NCBI GenBank assembly: GCA_017436285.1
Contig: JAFSDL010000010.1
Location: 1-64,000, forward strand
Source: Clostridia bacterium
GTDB lineage: Bacteria; Bacillota; Clostridia; Oscillospirales; Acutalibacteraceae
Direction: 5' to 3'
Length of the DNA: 64,000 nucleotides
Shown here: positions 51,984-60,395 of the stretch, piece by piece
How positions within the stretch are numbered: the stretch's first letter is position 1
Layout: each line of letters opens with the position of its first letter
Translations under genes and position numbers: made by a program
Notes under the pieces: generated by a model
Databases searched by the model: none
The model's input: only the letters and a program-made list of their open reading frames with translations
What the model was told of the DNA's origin: nothing

Positions 51984-53437
51984 TACTGTTCCTCACTTTC
52001 GGAGCAACGGGTAATTTTTTCAATAAGTGCCTGCTTAACGCCCCAGAGCTTTCCTGAGAAATCAACATAATATTTATGGGGGTTTTCAAATCTTGCAACC
52101 TCTTCCCAAAGAGCAGAAACCTGCTCGTTACAATAGGCTCTGATTTCCTCAAGGGTGGGTGCATTATAAACACACTGCCCCTCAGTGAATATTTTAACAA
52201 GCATTTCTCTGGCAACGAAATTATCAACTGTTTTCCTCTTCCAAGTGAAATCGGGGTCAAAAAGAGAATAGCTCTTTTCATCACTGATGCTTTCACTGTC
52301 AAGCGTAAGAACATCTGCAATTGCCTTACCGCTTTCCATATCGAAAAGGCGCCATACTCGTTTTGAGCAGGGAGTTGTTATTTTATTTACATTATTACTT
52401 ACCATTATAGCCGGTGCTTTAACACCATCCTTTTCGGTTTCACAAAGCTTATAAACGCCATCAAGAACAGGTGATGATGCGGATGTGAGAAGCTTTTCAC
52501 CAACAATAAAGCCATCTATTTTTGCACCCTGATTGAGCATATCCTTAATAAGAGTTTCATCAAGGGAATTGGAGGCAAAAATATCACAATCAGGGAAGCC
52601 CGCTTCATCAAGCATACGCCTTGCCCTTTTGGAAAGATAGGTCATATCGCCACTATCTATAATAATTCCTGCAGGTCTCAAGCCCTTGGGTACAAGAATA
52701 GCATTGAAGGCTTCAATAGCATTTTTTACGCCACTGTCAAGAGTATCATAGGTATCAACAAGAAGAGCCCCCTCTTCGCCCTGTTCTTCCAGATACACCT
52801 TAAAGGCTTCAAGCTCGTTATCAAAAAGCTGAACCCAACCGTGACCCATCATTGTAACAAAGGGAATACCATATTTTTGAGATGCAGGACAGAGTGTTGT
52901 ACCGTTAACACCGCCTACATAAGAAGCTCTTGCACCATCAATTGCGGCATCAAAGCCATGAGCACGCCTTGCGCCCGATTCAAAAACCCTTCTGCCCGAT
53001 GCGGCGCGGACCACCCTGTTCGCCTTGGTAGCAATAAGAGTCTGATGATTAATTGTATTAAGAAGAAGTGTTTCTATAAGCTGAGCCTGTATAGCAGGTC
53101 CCTGAACCTTAACAATGGGCTCATTGGGGAAAACGGGAGTACCCTCGGGCATTGCATAAACATCACAAGAAAACTTAAAATTCCTCAGATAATCCACAAG
53201 CTTATCAGAAAATCCTATGCTTTTGAGATTTTCCAATTCATCCTCACTGAAGGAAAGGCTTGAAAGCTTTTCAATCAACTGCTGAAGCCCTGCCATAATA
53301 GCAAAGCCACCTGAATCAGGAAGCTCTCTGAAGAACATATCATAAGTAACCCTTACATTTTCCATATTTGCAGAAAGAAGCCCCTCTGCAGTTGTAAGGC
53401 AACTGTAATCAGCAAAAAAATCTGTACCGAAGCTCAT
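51983..53437 (-). CDS. pncB: Nicotinate phosphoribosyltransferase
   Basis: A 484-residue enzyme of the NAD salvage pathway, joining nicotinate and PRPP. Recognisable parts are TYDMFFRELPDSGGFAIMAG, LIETLLLNTINHQTLIATKA, FESGARRAHGFDAAIDGARA (substrate-binding Arg and phosphohistidine region), TMGHGWVQLF and VDTYDTLDSGVKNAI, with DSGDMTYLSKRARRML near the end. Length fits the family form of Firmicutes. The stop codon overlaps the start of the condensation-like gene. 53438-53567 upstream is AT-rich without a gene. Confidence 0.93.
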   Translation of the reverse strand: MSFGTDFFADYSCLTTAEGLLSANMENVRVTYDMFFRELPDSGGFAIMAGLQQLIEKLSSLSFSEDELENLKSIGFSDKLVDYLRNFKFSCDVYAMPEGTPVFPNEPIVKVQGPAIQAQLIETLLLNTINHQTLIATKANRVVRAASGRRVFESGARRAHGFDAAIDGARASYVGGVNGTTLCPASQKYGIPFVTMMGHGWVQLFDNELEAFKVYLEEQGEEGALLVDTYDTLDSGVKNAIEAFNAILVPKGLRPAGIIIDSGDMTYLSKRARRMLDEAGFPDCDIFASNSLDETLIKDMLNQGAKIDGFIVGEKLLTSASSPVLDGVYKLCETEKDGVKAPAIMVSNNVNKITTPCSKRVWRLFDMESGKAIADVLTLDSESISDEKSYSLFDPDFTWKRKTVDNFVAREMLVKIFTEGQCVYNAPTLEEIRAYCNEQVSALWEEVARFENPHKYYVDFSGKLWGVKQALIEKITRCSESEEQ

Positions 53438-53567
53438 AAACTACCTCCGAAAAGAAAACAAGTTCTAAACTACTTTTTATTTTATCACAACAATCTGCTT
53501 ATAGCAAATATTTTTATACTTTTCGCAATATATTTATTAAAGTTTTTCCACACTCTGCATTTTTTTG

Positions 53568-53596
53568 TTGAAAAATTCTTTTCACTATGATACTAT
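53568..53596 (+). promoter_or_regulatory. Possible promoter of the first XRE gene
   Basis: TTGAAA (53568-53573), 17 bases, TACTAT (53591-53596), about 45 bases before the ribosome binding site. Confidence 0.45.
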
Positions 53597-53646
53597 GTGG
53601 TTAATGGATATGCTTTTCCACATAAAATATAGAAAGGGGTACCGAT

Positions 53647-53892
53647 ATGAGAGTACGAAAACAACCTGTCGGCACCCGCAATATCTGTGGAGCAAGGGTC
53701 GAACAAAGGCGCAAGGACATAGGAATGAAACAAAAAGACCTATTGACTCAATTGCAGATTCGCGGTGTTGACCTCAACGCTTCCGGTCTTTCAAAATTAG
53801 AAGGTCAGGTGCGCTCCGTTTGTGATACAGAGCTTATTGCTTTATCTGAGGTTTTAGGCGTTTCGGTTAACTGGTTACTTGGCTTAGAATAA
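53647..53892 (+). CDS. Small XRE-family helix-turn-helix regulator
   Basis: An 81-residue protein that is little more than one Cro/C1-type DNA-binding domain: ICGARVEQRRKDIGMKQKDL (helices 1-2), NASGLSKLEGQVRSVCDTEL (recognition helix and next), and the standard end LSEVLGVSVNWLLGLE. AAAGGGG before the ATG is a good ribosome site. It would bind DNA as a dimer; targets unknown. No toxin or phage gene is adjacent. It is followed by a candidate structured RNA. Confidence 0.88.
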   Translation: MRVRKQPVGTRNICGARVEQRRKDIGMKQKDLLTQLQIRGVDLNASGLSKLEGQVRSVCDTELIALSEVLGVSVNWLLGLE

Positions 53893-53905
53893 TTACGGGG
53901 CTGTT

Positions 53906-54129
53906 AAAAAAGTGCAGACCGCATAAAACCACATATGACAAAGGGGTTCCTACAGGATAAAAACCTGTAAGAGCCCCTAAAAATATTCCCAAATAACAGT
54001 TACAACAATTTTTAAGTTTTATGCTATGAACAAACCTCGCCACTCGACATACCTTTGTACGCCTTCGGGCAAACAAAAACAAGTCTGAAGCCTTGTTTTT
54101 GCTCGGTTTGTCCATTCTGCACCTTTTTT
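53906..54129 (+). ncRNA. Candidate structured RNA between two XRE genes
   Basis: Long-range pairings nest like a folded RNA: A6-GTGCAG (53906-53917) with CTGCAC-C-T6 (54117-54129); ACCG (53918-53921) with CGGT (54104-54107); GCATAAAAC (53921-53929) with GTTTTATGC (54016-54024). Inside are hairpins at 53943-53977, GCC-TTCG-GGC (54061-54070) and a 10-bp stem 54074-54083 with 54092-54101. There is no convincing coding frame. The size of about 220 bases and complex fold recall RNAs such as the raiA motif or 6S RNA, but I cannot identify it. A true terminator follows at 54150. Confidence 0.5.
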
Positions 54130-54149
54130 CCCTCCCCCCGAGAAAGCAT

Positions 54150-54182
54150 CTGATTGTTCTCTTTGAGGGCAATCAGTTTTTT
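54150..54182 (+). terminator. Terminator behind the candidate RNA
   Basis: A 12-bp stem including two G-T pairs (54150-54161 with 54165-54176) with a TTT loop and TTTTTTG TTTTATTTT behind it. Confidence 0.85.
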
Positions 54183-54306
54183 GTTTTATTTTCCAAATCT
54201 AATCACACATTTTCTTCATATTATATCTTTGAGAAAGTATATTTGTTGATTTTTGTCGAAAAGTATGTTAATATGATACAAAATAATGAAAGTGTGGTGG
54301 TGCAGA

Positions 54307-54675
54307 ATGCTATGCAACAGAATGAAGCAATTCAGAGAATACAACAAATTGGATTGCACTTTAGTTGCAGAGGTTCTCGGAATATCAGAGTCTGAATACA
54401 AGGATTTTGAAAACAACAAGACTGCACCAACCATTGATATAATTACCGCCTTAGCATCCTTTTATAAGGTTACTGTTGATGAATTTTATGGCTACACTCC
54501 CCGCCTTTCTCTACACAGTGAGGAAAAAAATTTTCAGTTTGACGATGTCAGCGAAAGCATTTTAAAAATGTCAGATTTATCATGGGATGAAGCACGACTT
54601 ATACTTTATTACAGAGCTCACAAAGATGAGGAAAATGACGAAATAATAAAAAAGATATTGGAAAAAGAAGAATAA
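54307..54675 (+). CDS. XRE-family helix-turn-helix regulator with short C-terminal domain
   Basis: A 122-residue protein. Residues about 6-60 form a Cro/C1-type domain: MKQFREYNKLDCTLVAEVLG, ISESEYKDFENNKTAPTIDI and ITALASFYKVTVDEFYGYTP. The remaining 60 residues are acidic and helical (DLSWDEARLILYYRAHKDEE). ATG 54307 is six bases behind GGTGG; a longer in-frame start at 54286 overlaps this site. Neither a partner gene nor a phage context is visible. It ends at a very strong terminator shared with pduL. Confidence 0.8.
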   Translation: MLCNRMKQFREYNKLDCTLVAEVLGISESEYKDFENNKTAPTIDIITALASFYKVTVDEFYGYTPRLSLHSEEKNFQFDDVSESILKMSDLSWDEARLILYYRAHKDEENDEIIKKILEKEE

Positions 54676-54681
54676 GAATTT

Positions 54682-54725
54682 AAAGAGGCTGTAAAAAAAC
54701 GACAAGTTTTTTTACAGCCTCTTTT
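54682..54725. terminator. Bidirectional terminator between the XRE gene and pduL
   Basis: A perfect 19-bp stem (54682-54700 with 54706-54724), five-base loop, containing A7 and T7 tracts in its arms. Confidence 0.88.
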
Positions 54726-54740
54726 GAATTAATTACAAAA

Positions 54741-55316
54741 TTATAACTTAACAATCTCGCCCATCATACCGGGAGTTGCGAAAGCTGCGTTGCTTTCGTC
54801 AGTATCGATATGCATTGCAGGAGCAAAGTTGGGATGAACACGGCAAACAACATCACCGAAAATAAGTGAACGGCCATCAGATTCAACCTTAACGCCTACA
54901 ACCTCTTTATCCTCAACGCCGAATTCTGCAGCAGCATCGGGAGTAAGGTGAATGTGTCTTTTAGCAACAATTACGCCTTCCTTAAGCTCAACCTCACCCT
55001 TAGGGCCAACAAGCTTACAAGCACCGCTACCTGCAATATCGCCACTCTCTCTTACAGGAGCAGCAACACCGATTGAACGAGCATCTGAAGCAGAAATCTC
55101 AACCTGTGAAGAGGGTCTTGTAGGACCAAGAATAGAAACTGCAGGAAACTGACCTTTTGCCCCAACAACAGCAACTCTTTCTTCACAAGCGAACTGACCG
55201 GGCTGGGAAAGGTCTTTTTTAGGAGTAAGCTCGTAGCCTTCACCAAAAAGAATATCGAGGTCTTCTCTTGATACGTGAACGTGACGAGCAGATGTTTCAA
55301 TAAGTACCTTTGACAT
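54741..55316 (-). CDS. pduL: Phosphate propanoyltransferase PduL
   Basis: A 191-residue protein with the PduL zinc ligands ARHVHVSREDLDILFG near the start and KRHIHLTPDAAAEFG in the middle, and LGPTRPSSQVEISASDARSIG between them, giving the two beta-barrel halves of the family. It exchanges CoA for phosphate on short acyl-CoA (acetyl or propanoyl). There is no microcompartment targeting extension at the N-terminus, so a soluble housekeeping form is likely, replacing Pta as partner of acetate kinase. AAGAGG precedes the start. It follows the GGGtGRT gene by 62 bases that contain an 11-bp hairpin. Confidence 0.92.
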   Translation of the reverse strand: MSKVLIETSARHVHVSREDLDILFGEGYELTPKKDLSQPGQFACEERVAVVGAKGQFPAVSILGPTRPSSQVEISASDARSIGVAAPVRESGDIAGSGACKLVGPKGEVELKEGVIVAKRHIHLTPDAAAEFGVEDKEVVGVKVESDGRSLIFGDVVCRVHPNFAPAMHIDTDESNAAFATPGMMGEIVKL

Positions 55317-55339
55317 AAATATAACCTCTTTTCAAATCA

Positions 55340-55366
55340 TTTAGCCTCTCACATAGAGAGGCTAAA
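55340..55366. other. Hairpin between the GGGtGRT gene and pduL
   Basis: A perfect 11-bp stem (55340-55350 with 55356-55366) with a five-base loop. On the minus strand no T-tract follows, so it is more likely an RNA processing or stability element than a terminator. Confidence 0.5.
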
Positions 55367-55378
55367 TTCAAAATTCAA

Positions 55379-56377
55379 TTATTTAGAAGCTTCTTCAATA
55401 GCAACTGCGCAAGCAACAGTCATACCAACCATGGGGTTGTTACCTGCACCGATAAGACCCATCATCTCAACGTGAGCGGGAACTGAAGAAGAACCTGCGA
55501 ACTGAGCATCAGAGTGCATACGACCCATTGTATCTGTCATACCATAGGAAGCGGGACCTGCAGCCATATTATCGGGGTGAAGAGTACGACCTGTACCGCC
55601 ACCTGATGCAACTGAGAAGTAACCAACGCCATTTTCGTTACACCACTTTTTGTAGGTACCTGCAACGGGATGCTGGAAGCGAGTGGGGTTAGTTGAGTTA
55701 CCTGTAATAGAAACACCAACGTTTTCAAGCTTCATAATAGCAACACCTTCGGGAACATTGTCTGCACCGTAGCAACGAACCTTAGCTCTGTCACCATTTG
55801 AATAAGCTGTTTCGTTAACGATTTTAACTGTTTCTGTATAGGGGTCAAACTCAGTCTGAACATAAGTGAAGCCATTGATTCTTGAAATAATCATAGCAGC
55901 ATCCTTACCGAGACCGTTAAGGATAACGCGAAGAGGCTGTGTTCTTACCTTGTTTGCGTTAAGAGCGATTTTGATAGCACCTTCTGCAGCAGCGAATGAT
56001 TCGTGACCTGCAAGGAAGCAGAAGCATTCTGTTTCTTCAGAAAGGAGCATTTTACCCAGGTTACCGTGACCGAGACCAACAAGACGGTTATCAGCAACTG
56101 AACCGGGGATACAGAAGCTCTGAAGACCTTCACCGATTGCAGCAGCAGCGTCTGCAGCCTTTGTGCAACCCTTTTTGATAGCGATAGCGCAACCTACTGT
56201 GTATGCCCAAACAGCATTTTCAAAGCAGATAGGCTGAGTTTCTCTGATGATTTTATCACAGTCAATACCTTTAGCAAGTGTGATTTCTTTACATTCCTCG
56301 ATTGAAGAAATGCCATATTCTTTAAGAACTGCGAGGATTTTTGCCTCACGTCTTTCGTAGTTTTCAAATAATGCCAT
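55379..56377 (-). CDS. GGGtGRT protein
   Basis: A 332-residue soluble protein with the motif that names its family, ASGGGTGRTLHPDNMAAGPA, at about residue 257, followed by YGMTDTMGRMHSDAQFAGSS and a C-terminal GLIGAGNNPMVGMTVACAVA. Other marks are cysteines in SIEECKEITLAKGIDCDKII and a long alpha-beta N-terminal half. The family is a conserved partner of NifU-like scaffold proteins; its biochemical role is unknown to me, but a role with iron-sulfur clusters is suggested by that pairing. AGGAGGTAAAC precedes the start. The NifU-like gene ends 16 bases upstream. Confidence 0.85.
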   Translation of the reverse strand: MALFENYERREAKILAVLKEYGISSIEECKEITLAKGIDCDKIIRETQPICFENAVWAYTVGCAIAIKKGCTKAADAAAAIGEGLQSFCIPGSVADNRLVGLGHGNLGKMLLSEETECFCFLAGHESFAAAEGAIKIALNANKVRTQPLRVILNGLGKDAAMIISRINGFTYVQTEFDPYTETVKIVNETAYSNGDRAKVRCYGADNVPEGVAIMKLENVGVSITGNSTNPTRFQHPVAGTYKKWCNENGVGYFSVASGGGTGRTLHPDNMAAGPASYGMTDTMGRMHSDAQFAGSSSVPAHVEMMGLIGAGNNPMVGMTVACAVAIEEASK

Positions 56378-56393
56378 GTTCGTTTACCTCCTC

Positions 56394-57086
56394 TTATTCT
56401 TCACGGGGATCGATATACTTAGCAGCATCTGCGAATCTGCCGTAAGTACCCATAGCTTTATTGTAAGCTGTTGTGGGATCGTCGCCTTTTTTGATGAAGT
56501 CTGTCATTTTGCCGAGAGAAACGAACTCGTAGCCGATAACCTGATCATCAGCATCAAGAGCCATTCTTGTTACGTAGCCTTCAGCCATTTCAAGATATCT
56601 TACGCCCTTAACCTTTGTACCGTACATTGTACCCACCTGAGAGCGAAGACCTTTACCGAGGTCCTCAAGACCTGCACCGATTGAAAGACCGTCTTCAGAG
56701 AATGCGGACTGAGAACGACCGTAAACAATCTGAAGGAAGAGCTCACGCATAGCTGTGTTGATAGCGTCACAAACAAGGTCTGTGTTAAGAGCCTCAAGAA
56801 TTGTTTTGCCGGGAAGGATTTCACTTGCCATTGCAGCAGAGTGAGTCATACCTGAGCAACCGATTGTTTCAACAAGTGCCTCTTCGATAATACCGTTCTT
56901 AACATTAAGAGAGAGCTTGCAAGCACCCTGCTGAGGTGCACACCAACCCACACCGTGTGTAAAAGCGGAAATATCCTTGATTTCATAAGCCTTTACCCAT
57001 TTGCCTTCTTCAGGAATGGGAGCAGGACCGTGGTTAGGGCCTTTTTTGACCATACACATTTTTTCAACTTCATGTGAATAATTCAT
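56394..57086 (-). CDS. NifU-like iron-sulfur cluster assembly scaffold protein
   Basis: A 230-residue protein with an N-terminal NifU/IscU-like core. The three scaffold cysteine positions look present in GWCAPQQGACKLSLNVKNG and VETIGCSGMTHSAAMASEIL, and a later region SIGAGLEDLGKGLRSQVGTM is special to this branch. It would build or carry an iron-sulfur cluster. It is longer than IscU (about 130 residues). It is the first gene of an operon with the GGGtGRT protein, possibly with pduL; a TTGACT/TAAAAT promoter lies 45 bases upstream. Confidence 0.82.
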   Translation of the reverse strand: MNYSHEVEKMCMVKKGPNHGPAPIPEEGKWVKAYEIKDISAFTHGVGWCAPQQGACKLSLNVKNGIIEEALVETIGCSGMTHSAAMASEILPGKTILEALNTDLVCDAINTAMRELFLQIVYGRSQSAFSEDGLSIGAGLEDLGKGLRSQVGTMYGTKVKGVRYLEMAEGYVTRMALDADDQVIGYEFVSLGKMTDFIKKGDDPTTAYNKAMGTYGRFADAAKYIDPREE

Positions 57087-57130
57087 GATGTCTGTTTCTC
57101 CTTTCGGATGTTAAATTTTTACCAAATATC

Positions 57131-57159
57131 ATTTTATTACATCTTGTCCGTTAAGTCAA
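57131..57159 (-). promoter_or_regulatory. Promoter of the NifU-like/GGGtGRT operon
   Basis: TTGACT (57159-57154), 17 bases, TAAAAT (57136-57131). Confidence 0.65.
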
Positions 57160-57202
57160 GTAAAATCATACTTAACGCATTGACAAAATAATAACATAAA
57201 TA

Positions 57203-57229
57203 TTGACAAATTTATTAAATTTATATAAA
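57203..57229 (+). promoter_or_regulatory. Possible promoter of the AlgI/DHHW operon
   Basis: TTGACA (57203-57208), 15 bases, TATAAA (57224-57229). The spacer is short. The leader of about 115 bases to the start codon shows no clear riboswitch. Confidence 0.4.
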
Positions 57230-57351
57230 GGTATTGCATTTTTCGACTTCCGCAAATATAATTATATATTGGAATTTTATCAATATATAATCTGTTTGTT
57301 TGAATATATATTATTAGTTATTGCAAATCAAAATAATCGGCGAGGTCAAAA

Positions 57352-58812
57352 ATGGTATTTTCAAGTCTTTTGTTTATATATGCGTTTTTGCCGATATGTC
57401 TTATTTTCTATTCTCTTATGAAAGGCATAAACGGTAAAAATATCGTTTTGCTTATTTTCTCACTCCTTTTCTATACCTGGGGTGAGCCTGTTTATGTTTT
57501 ACTGCTTATATTTATGACCTTCTGGGATTGGTTTTCGGCTCTTCTTATTGAAAAAGCAGAATCCCGAAGCAAGCAAAAATTCTGGTTAGCACTTTCGGTT
57601 ATAGTCAATTTAGGTCTTATCGGCTACTTTAAATACACAGGCTTTGTTTTAGGTAATATTCAAAGCATTTTCGGTATTCCTGAAATTATACCGGAAATTG
57701 CATTACCCATAGGAATTTCCTTCTACACCTTCCAATTACTTTCCTATGTAATTGATGTTTACAGAAAAGAGGTTCCTGCACAAAAGAATTTCTTCTGGCT
57801 TCTTTTATATTCAAGCCTTTTCTATCAATGCATTGCAGGTCCCATTGTCCGTTACAGCGATGTTCAAAGAGAAATTAACGAAAGAAAGGTTAATTTATCC
57901 GAGGTTGCAACAGGTGTTACCCGTTTTGTTACAGGCCTTGGTAAAAAGGCTTTAATCGCAAATGTGTGCGGTTCACTTTCAGACCGGCTTTTAGTCAGCG
58001 ATGCACTAATGAGCAGTTCATTTGAAAATGCAATTGCAGAGCTCACAGGTCGTTCTGCAATTGGTCTCTGGTTCGGTGTGCTTTTCTATATGCTTCAGAT
58101 ATATCTTGATTTCTCTGCATATTCTGATATGGCAATCGGTATGGGGCTTATGGTGGGCTTCCATTTCAAAGAGAATTTCGAATACCCCTATATAGCAAAA
58201 TCCGTTACGGATTTCTGGAGAAGGTGGCATATTTCTCTAAGCTCATTTTTCAGGGATTATGTTTACATTCCTCTCGGCGGTAACAGAAAAGGCAAATTCA
58301 ACACATATAGAAACCTTTTTGTTGTATGGCTTCTGACAGGTCTTTGGCACGGTGCAAGCTGGAACTTTGTTCTTTGGGGACTTTTCTTCTTTATTTTCCT
58401 TGTAATTGAGAAAATAGGATTTTTGAAAATCCTCGAAAAAATTCCTGCATTTTTCAGTCACCTGTATCTTCTTATTGTAGTATTCTTCGGATGGATTCTT
58501 TTCCGCTTCTCCGATTTCAGATTCATTCCCGTTGTTATCAAGGGTCTTTTCGGCTTAAACGGAAACGCCCTTATAGATTTTGAAACACAAACACTTTTAA
58601 TCGGTAATATTATTTTTATTATCATTGCTTTGTTCAGTGTTACTCCAATTGTAAGGAGATTTTCATTTGCTTGCCGAATGAGTGAAAAGGGCTCATTCCC
58701 CTCTGTTTTATACAAGATTTTAAGTATCGTTTTACCCTTGGTAATTCTTTTCCTTTCAACGCTTGCCCTTGTGGGTGACAGCTATAATCCGTTCCTTTAT
58801 TTCCAATTCTGA
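57352..58812 (+). CDS. MBOAT family O-acyltransferase (AlgI/PatA-like)
   Basis: A 486-residue membrane protein with about eleven helices. MBOAT landmarks are VFSSLLFIYAFLPICLIFY at the start, LPIGISFYTFQLLSYVIDVY, YLDFSAYSDMAIGMGLMVGF, DFWRRWHISLSSFFRDYVYI and WLLTGLWHGASWNFVLWGLF with the catalytic His333. Such proteins pass acetyl groups across the membrane to an extracellular sugar O-acetyltransferase. GGCGAGGTC precedes the ATG. The next gene, a DHHW protein, is the expected partner 17 bases later. The acetylated polymer may be a secondary wall glycan or peptidoglycan. Confidence 0.93.
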   Translation: MVFSSLLFIYAFLPICLIFYSLMKGINGKNIVLLIFSLLFYTWGEPVYVLLLIFMTFWDWFSALLIEKAESRSKQKFWLALSVIVNLGLIGYFKYTGFVLGNIQSIFGIPEIIPEIALPIGISFYTFQLLSYVIDVYRKEVPAQKNFFWLLLYSSLFYQCIAGPIVRYSDVQREINERKVNLSEVATGVTRFVTGLGKKALIANVCGSLSDRLLVSDALMSSSFENAIAELTGRSAIGLWFGVLFYMLQIYLDFSAYSDMAIGMGLMVGFHFKENFEYPYIAKSVTDFWRRWHISLSSFFRDYVYIPLGGNRKGKFNTYRNLFVVWLLTGLWHGASWNFVLWGLFFFIFLVIEKIGFLKILEKIPAFFSHLYLLIVVFFGWILFRFSDFRFIPVVIKGLFGLNGNALIDFETQTLLIGNIIFIIIALFSVTPIVRRFSFACRMSEKGSFPSVLYKILSIVLPLVILFLSTLALVGDSYNPFLYFQF

Positions 58813-58829
58813 TTTTCGAGGTTTATTGA

Positions 58830-60251
58830 ATGATTTATGACAAACCAAGGGACATAAGCTTTGGCTTATTCCCTCACCGAAACGGTAAAAAACGCCGTAA
58901 AAAAGGAAAACAGAATATTGATAAAGCCCTTGCTTTAAAGGTTGTTGCATTTTTCCTTATGCTTTATGCGGGTGCTACCGTTTCTTTTATGATACCCTTG
59001 CGCCCCACTTATTCTGAAAGTGAAAAGCGCAACCTTAAGGAGTTCCCTGAATTTTCTTATGAGGCAATTCTTTCGGGTAACTACTTTGACGATATAAGCA
59101 CCTGGTTTTCTGACACCTTCCCCTTCCGTGAGCAATTAACAAGGCTTAACACCTCTGTTAAAAAGCTTTCGGGCTTTGATTCTATCGCCATTCACGGTGA
59201 TGTTGATTCAGGTGACGAAATTCCTGATGCGCCATTGGATGTGCCCGTTACAGAAGAACACACCGAACCACAGGTAACTGCTCCCCAAACCACTGCCCCT
59301 ATTACAACACAACCATCTGAAACACAAAAAGCAGATGAACCCAAGCCTGATATTAAAACTCAGTCCTTAGGCGCAATTCTTGTGGCAGGCAACAGTGCTT
59401 ATGAATATTATAATTTCTCAAGCAAATTAGCACCTGAATTCATAAGCTGTGTTAACAGCATCAAGGGTGTTGCAGGAAACAAATCAAATGTTTATTCAAT
59501 GCTTATTCCTACCAGTATGGACATTACCCTACACGATTCCATAAGAAAGGATATCAATTCCTCTGACCAGAAGAAAGCCCTTGATTATTTCAATTCATCC
59601 TTTAAAAATGTTTCTGTGGTTTCAGGCGTTTATGATACTCAGATAGCCCACAGAAACGAATACACCTATTTCAGAACCGACCACCATTGGACTGCCTTAG
59701 GTGCATACTATGGCTATGAGGATTTCTGCAGAACAAAGGGTATTACTCCCGTTCCCGTTAATGATTATCAGACAACCTCATTTGACGGATTTTTAGGCTC
59801 GTTCTATTCAAGCTCAGGTCAAAGCTCTGCTTTAGAAAAAACTCCCGACACTGTTGTGGCATATCTTCCCCGAAATAATGTTGAATGTACCGTTACAGAA
59901 AGCGACGGTAATCAATTCAAATGGGAGGTTATAAGCGATGTTACAGACTATGCGCCCAACCTTAAATACCTGACCTTTATCGGTGGCGACCAAGCGTTAG
60001 TTACCATAAAAAACAACGATATTCAGGAGGAAACAAGCTGTCTTGTTATCAAGGAAAGCTACGGAAATGCCTTTGTTCCCTTCCTCATTCCCCACTACAA
60101 GAATATTTATGTTATTGACCCTCGTCATTACAAGGGTACTTTAAGCGATTTCACAACGAATACTCAGGTGGATGATATTATTTTTCTTGCCAATATTTCA
60201 ACAACAAGAAATGAAATTTATATTGATGCGATGAAAGGGTTTATTAAATAA
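58830..60251 (+). CDS. DHHW-family (AlgX/AlgJ-like) O-acetyltransferase
   Basis: A 473-residue protein: basic cytoplasmic tail, one membrane helix (about 33-55), a Pro/Thr-rich linker (about 125-175, with TAPQTTAPITTQPSE), and an SGNH-like domain with the DHHW motif FRTDHHWTALGAYYGYEDF (Asp284-Trp287) and a late VIKESYGNAFVPF that carries the nucleophile Ser. This is the extracellular acetyl acceptor enzyme working with the MBOAT protein encoded upstream. The linker probably lets it reach into the wall. It ends at a strong terminator. Confidence 0.9.
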   Translation: MIYDKPRDISFGLFPHRNGKKRRKKGKQNIDKALALKVVAFFLMLYAGATVSFMIPLRPTYSESEKRNLKEFPEFSYEAILSGNYFDDISTWFSDTFPFREQLTRLNTSVKKLSGFDSIAIHGDVDSGDEIPDAPLDVPVTEEHTEPQVTAPQTTAPITTQPSETQKADEPKPDIKTQSLGAILVAGNSAYEYYNFSSKLAPEFISCVNSIKGVAGNKSNVYSMLIPTSMDITLHDSIRKDINSSDQKKALDYFNSSFKNVSVVSGVYDTQIAHRNEYTYFRTDHHWTALGAYYGYEDFCRTKGITPVPVNDYQTTSFDGFLGSFYSSSGQSSALEKTPDTVVAYLPRNNVECTVTESDGNQFKWEVISDVTDYAPNLKYLTFIGGDQALVTIKNNDIQEETSCLVIKESYGNAFVPFLIPHYKNIYVIDPRHYKGTLSDFTTNTQVDDIIFLANISTTRNEIYIDAMKGFIK

Positions 60252-60253
60252 AC

Positions 60254-60294
60254 AAAAAGGTTATTCAGAAATTTTTGTTCTGAATAACCTTTTT
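60254..60294. terminator. Bidirectional terminator after the DHHW gene
   Basis: A perfect 17-bp stem (60254-60270 with 60278-60294), seven-base loop, arms ending in A5 and T5. Confidence 0.9.
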
Positions 60295-60395
60295 AAGTTA
60301 AGAGTGAGGAGTGTTGGGAAACGAAAATACGCCGTAGAATAAATTGTAAAATATTGCGAAGCTTATCCTCCTTAAATCTTCCCGTAAGGGAAATT

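Noticed and set aside
53906..54129. tmRNA, SRP RNA or RNase P RNA
   Set aside because: No tRNA-like ends, no conserved SRP tetraloop helix and too short for RNase P RNA; left as an unassigned RNA candidate.
54741..57086. Bacterial microcompartment operon around pduL
   Set aside because: No shell proteins, aldehyde dehydrogenase or targeting peptide are encoded nearby.
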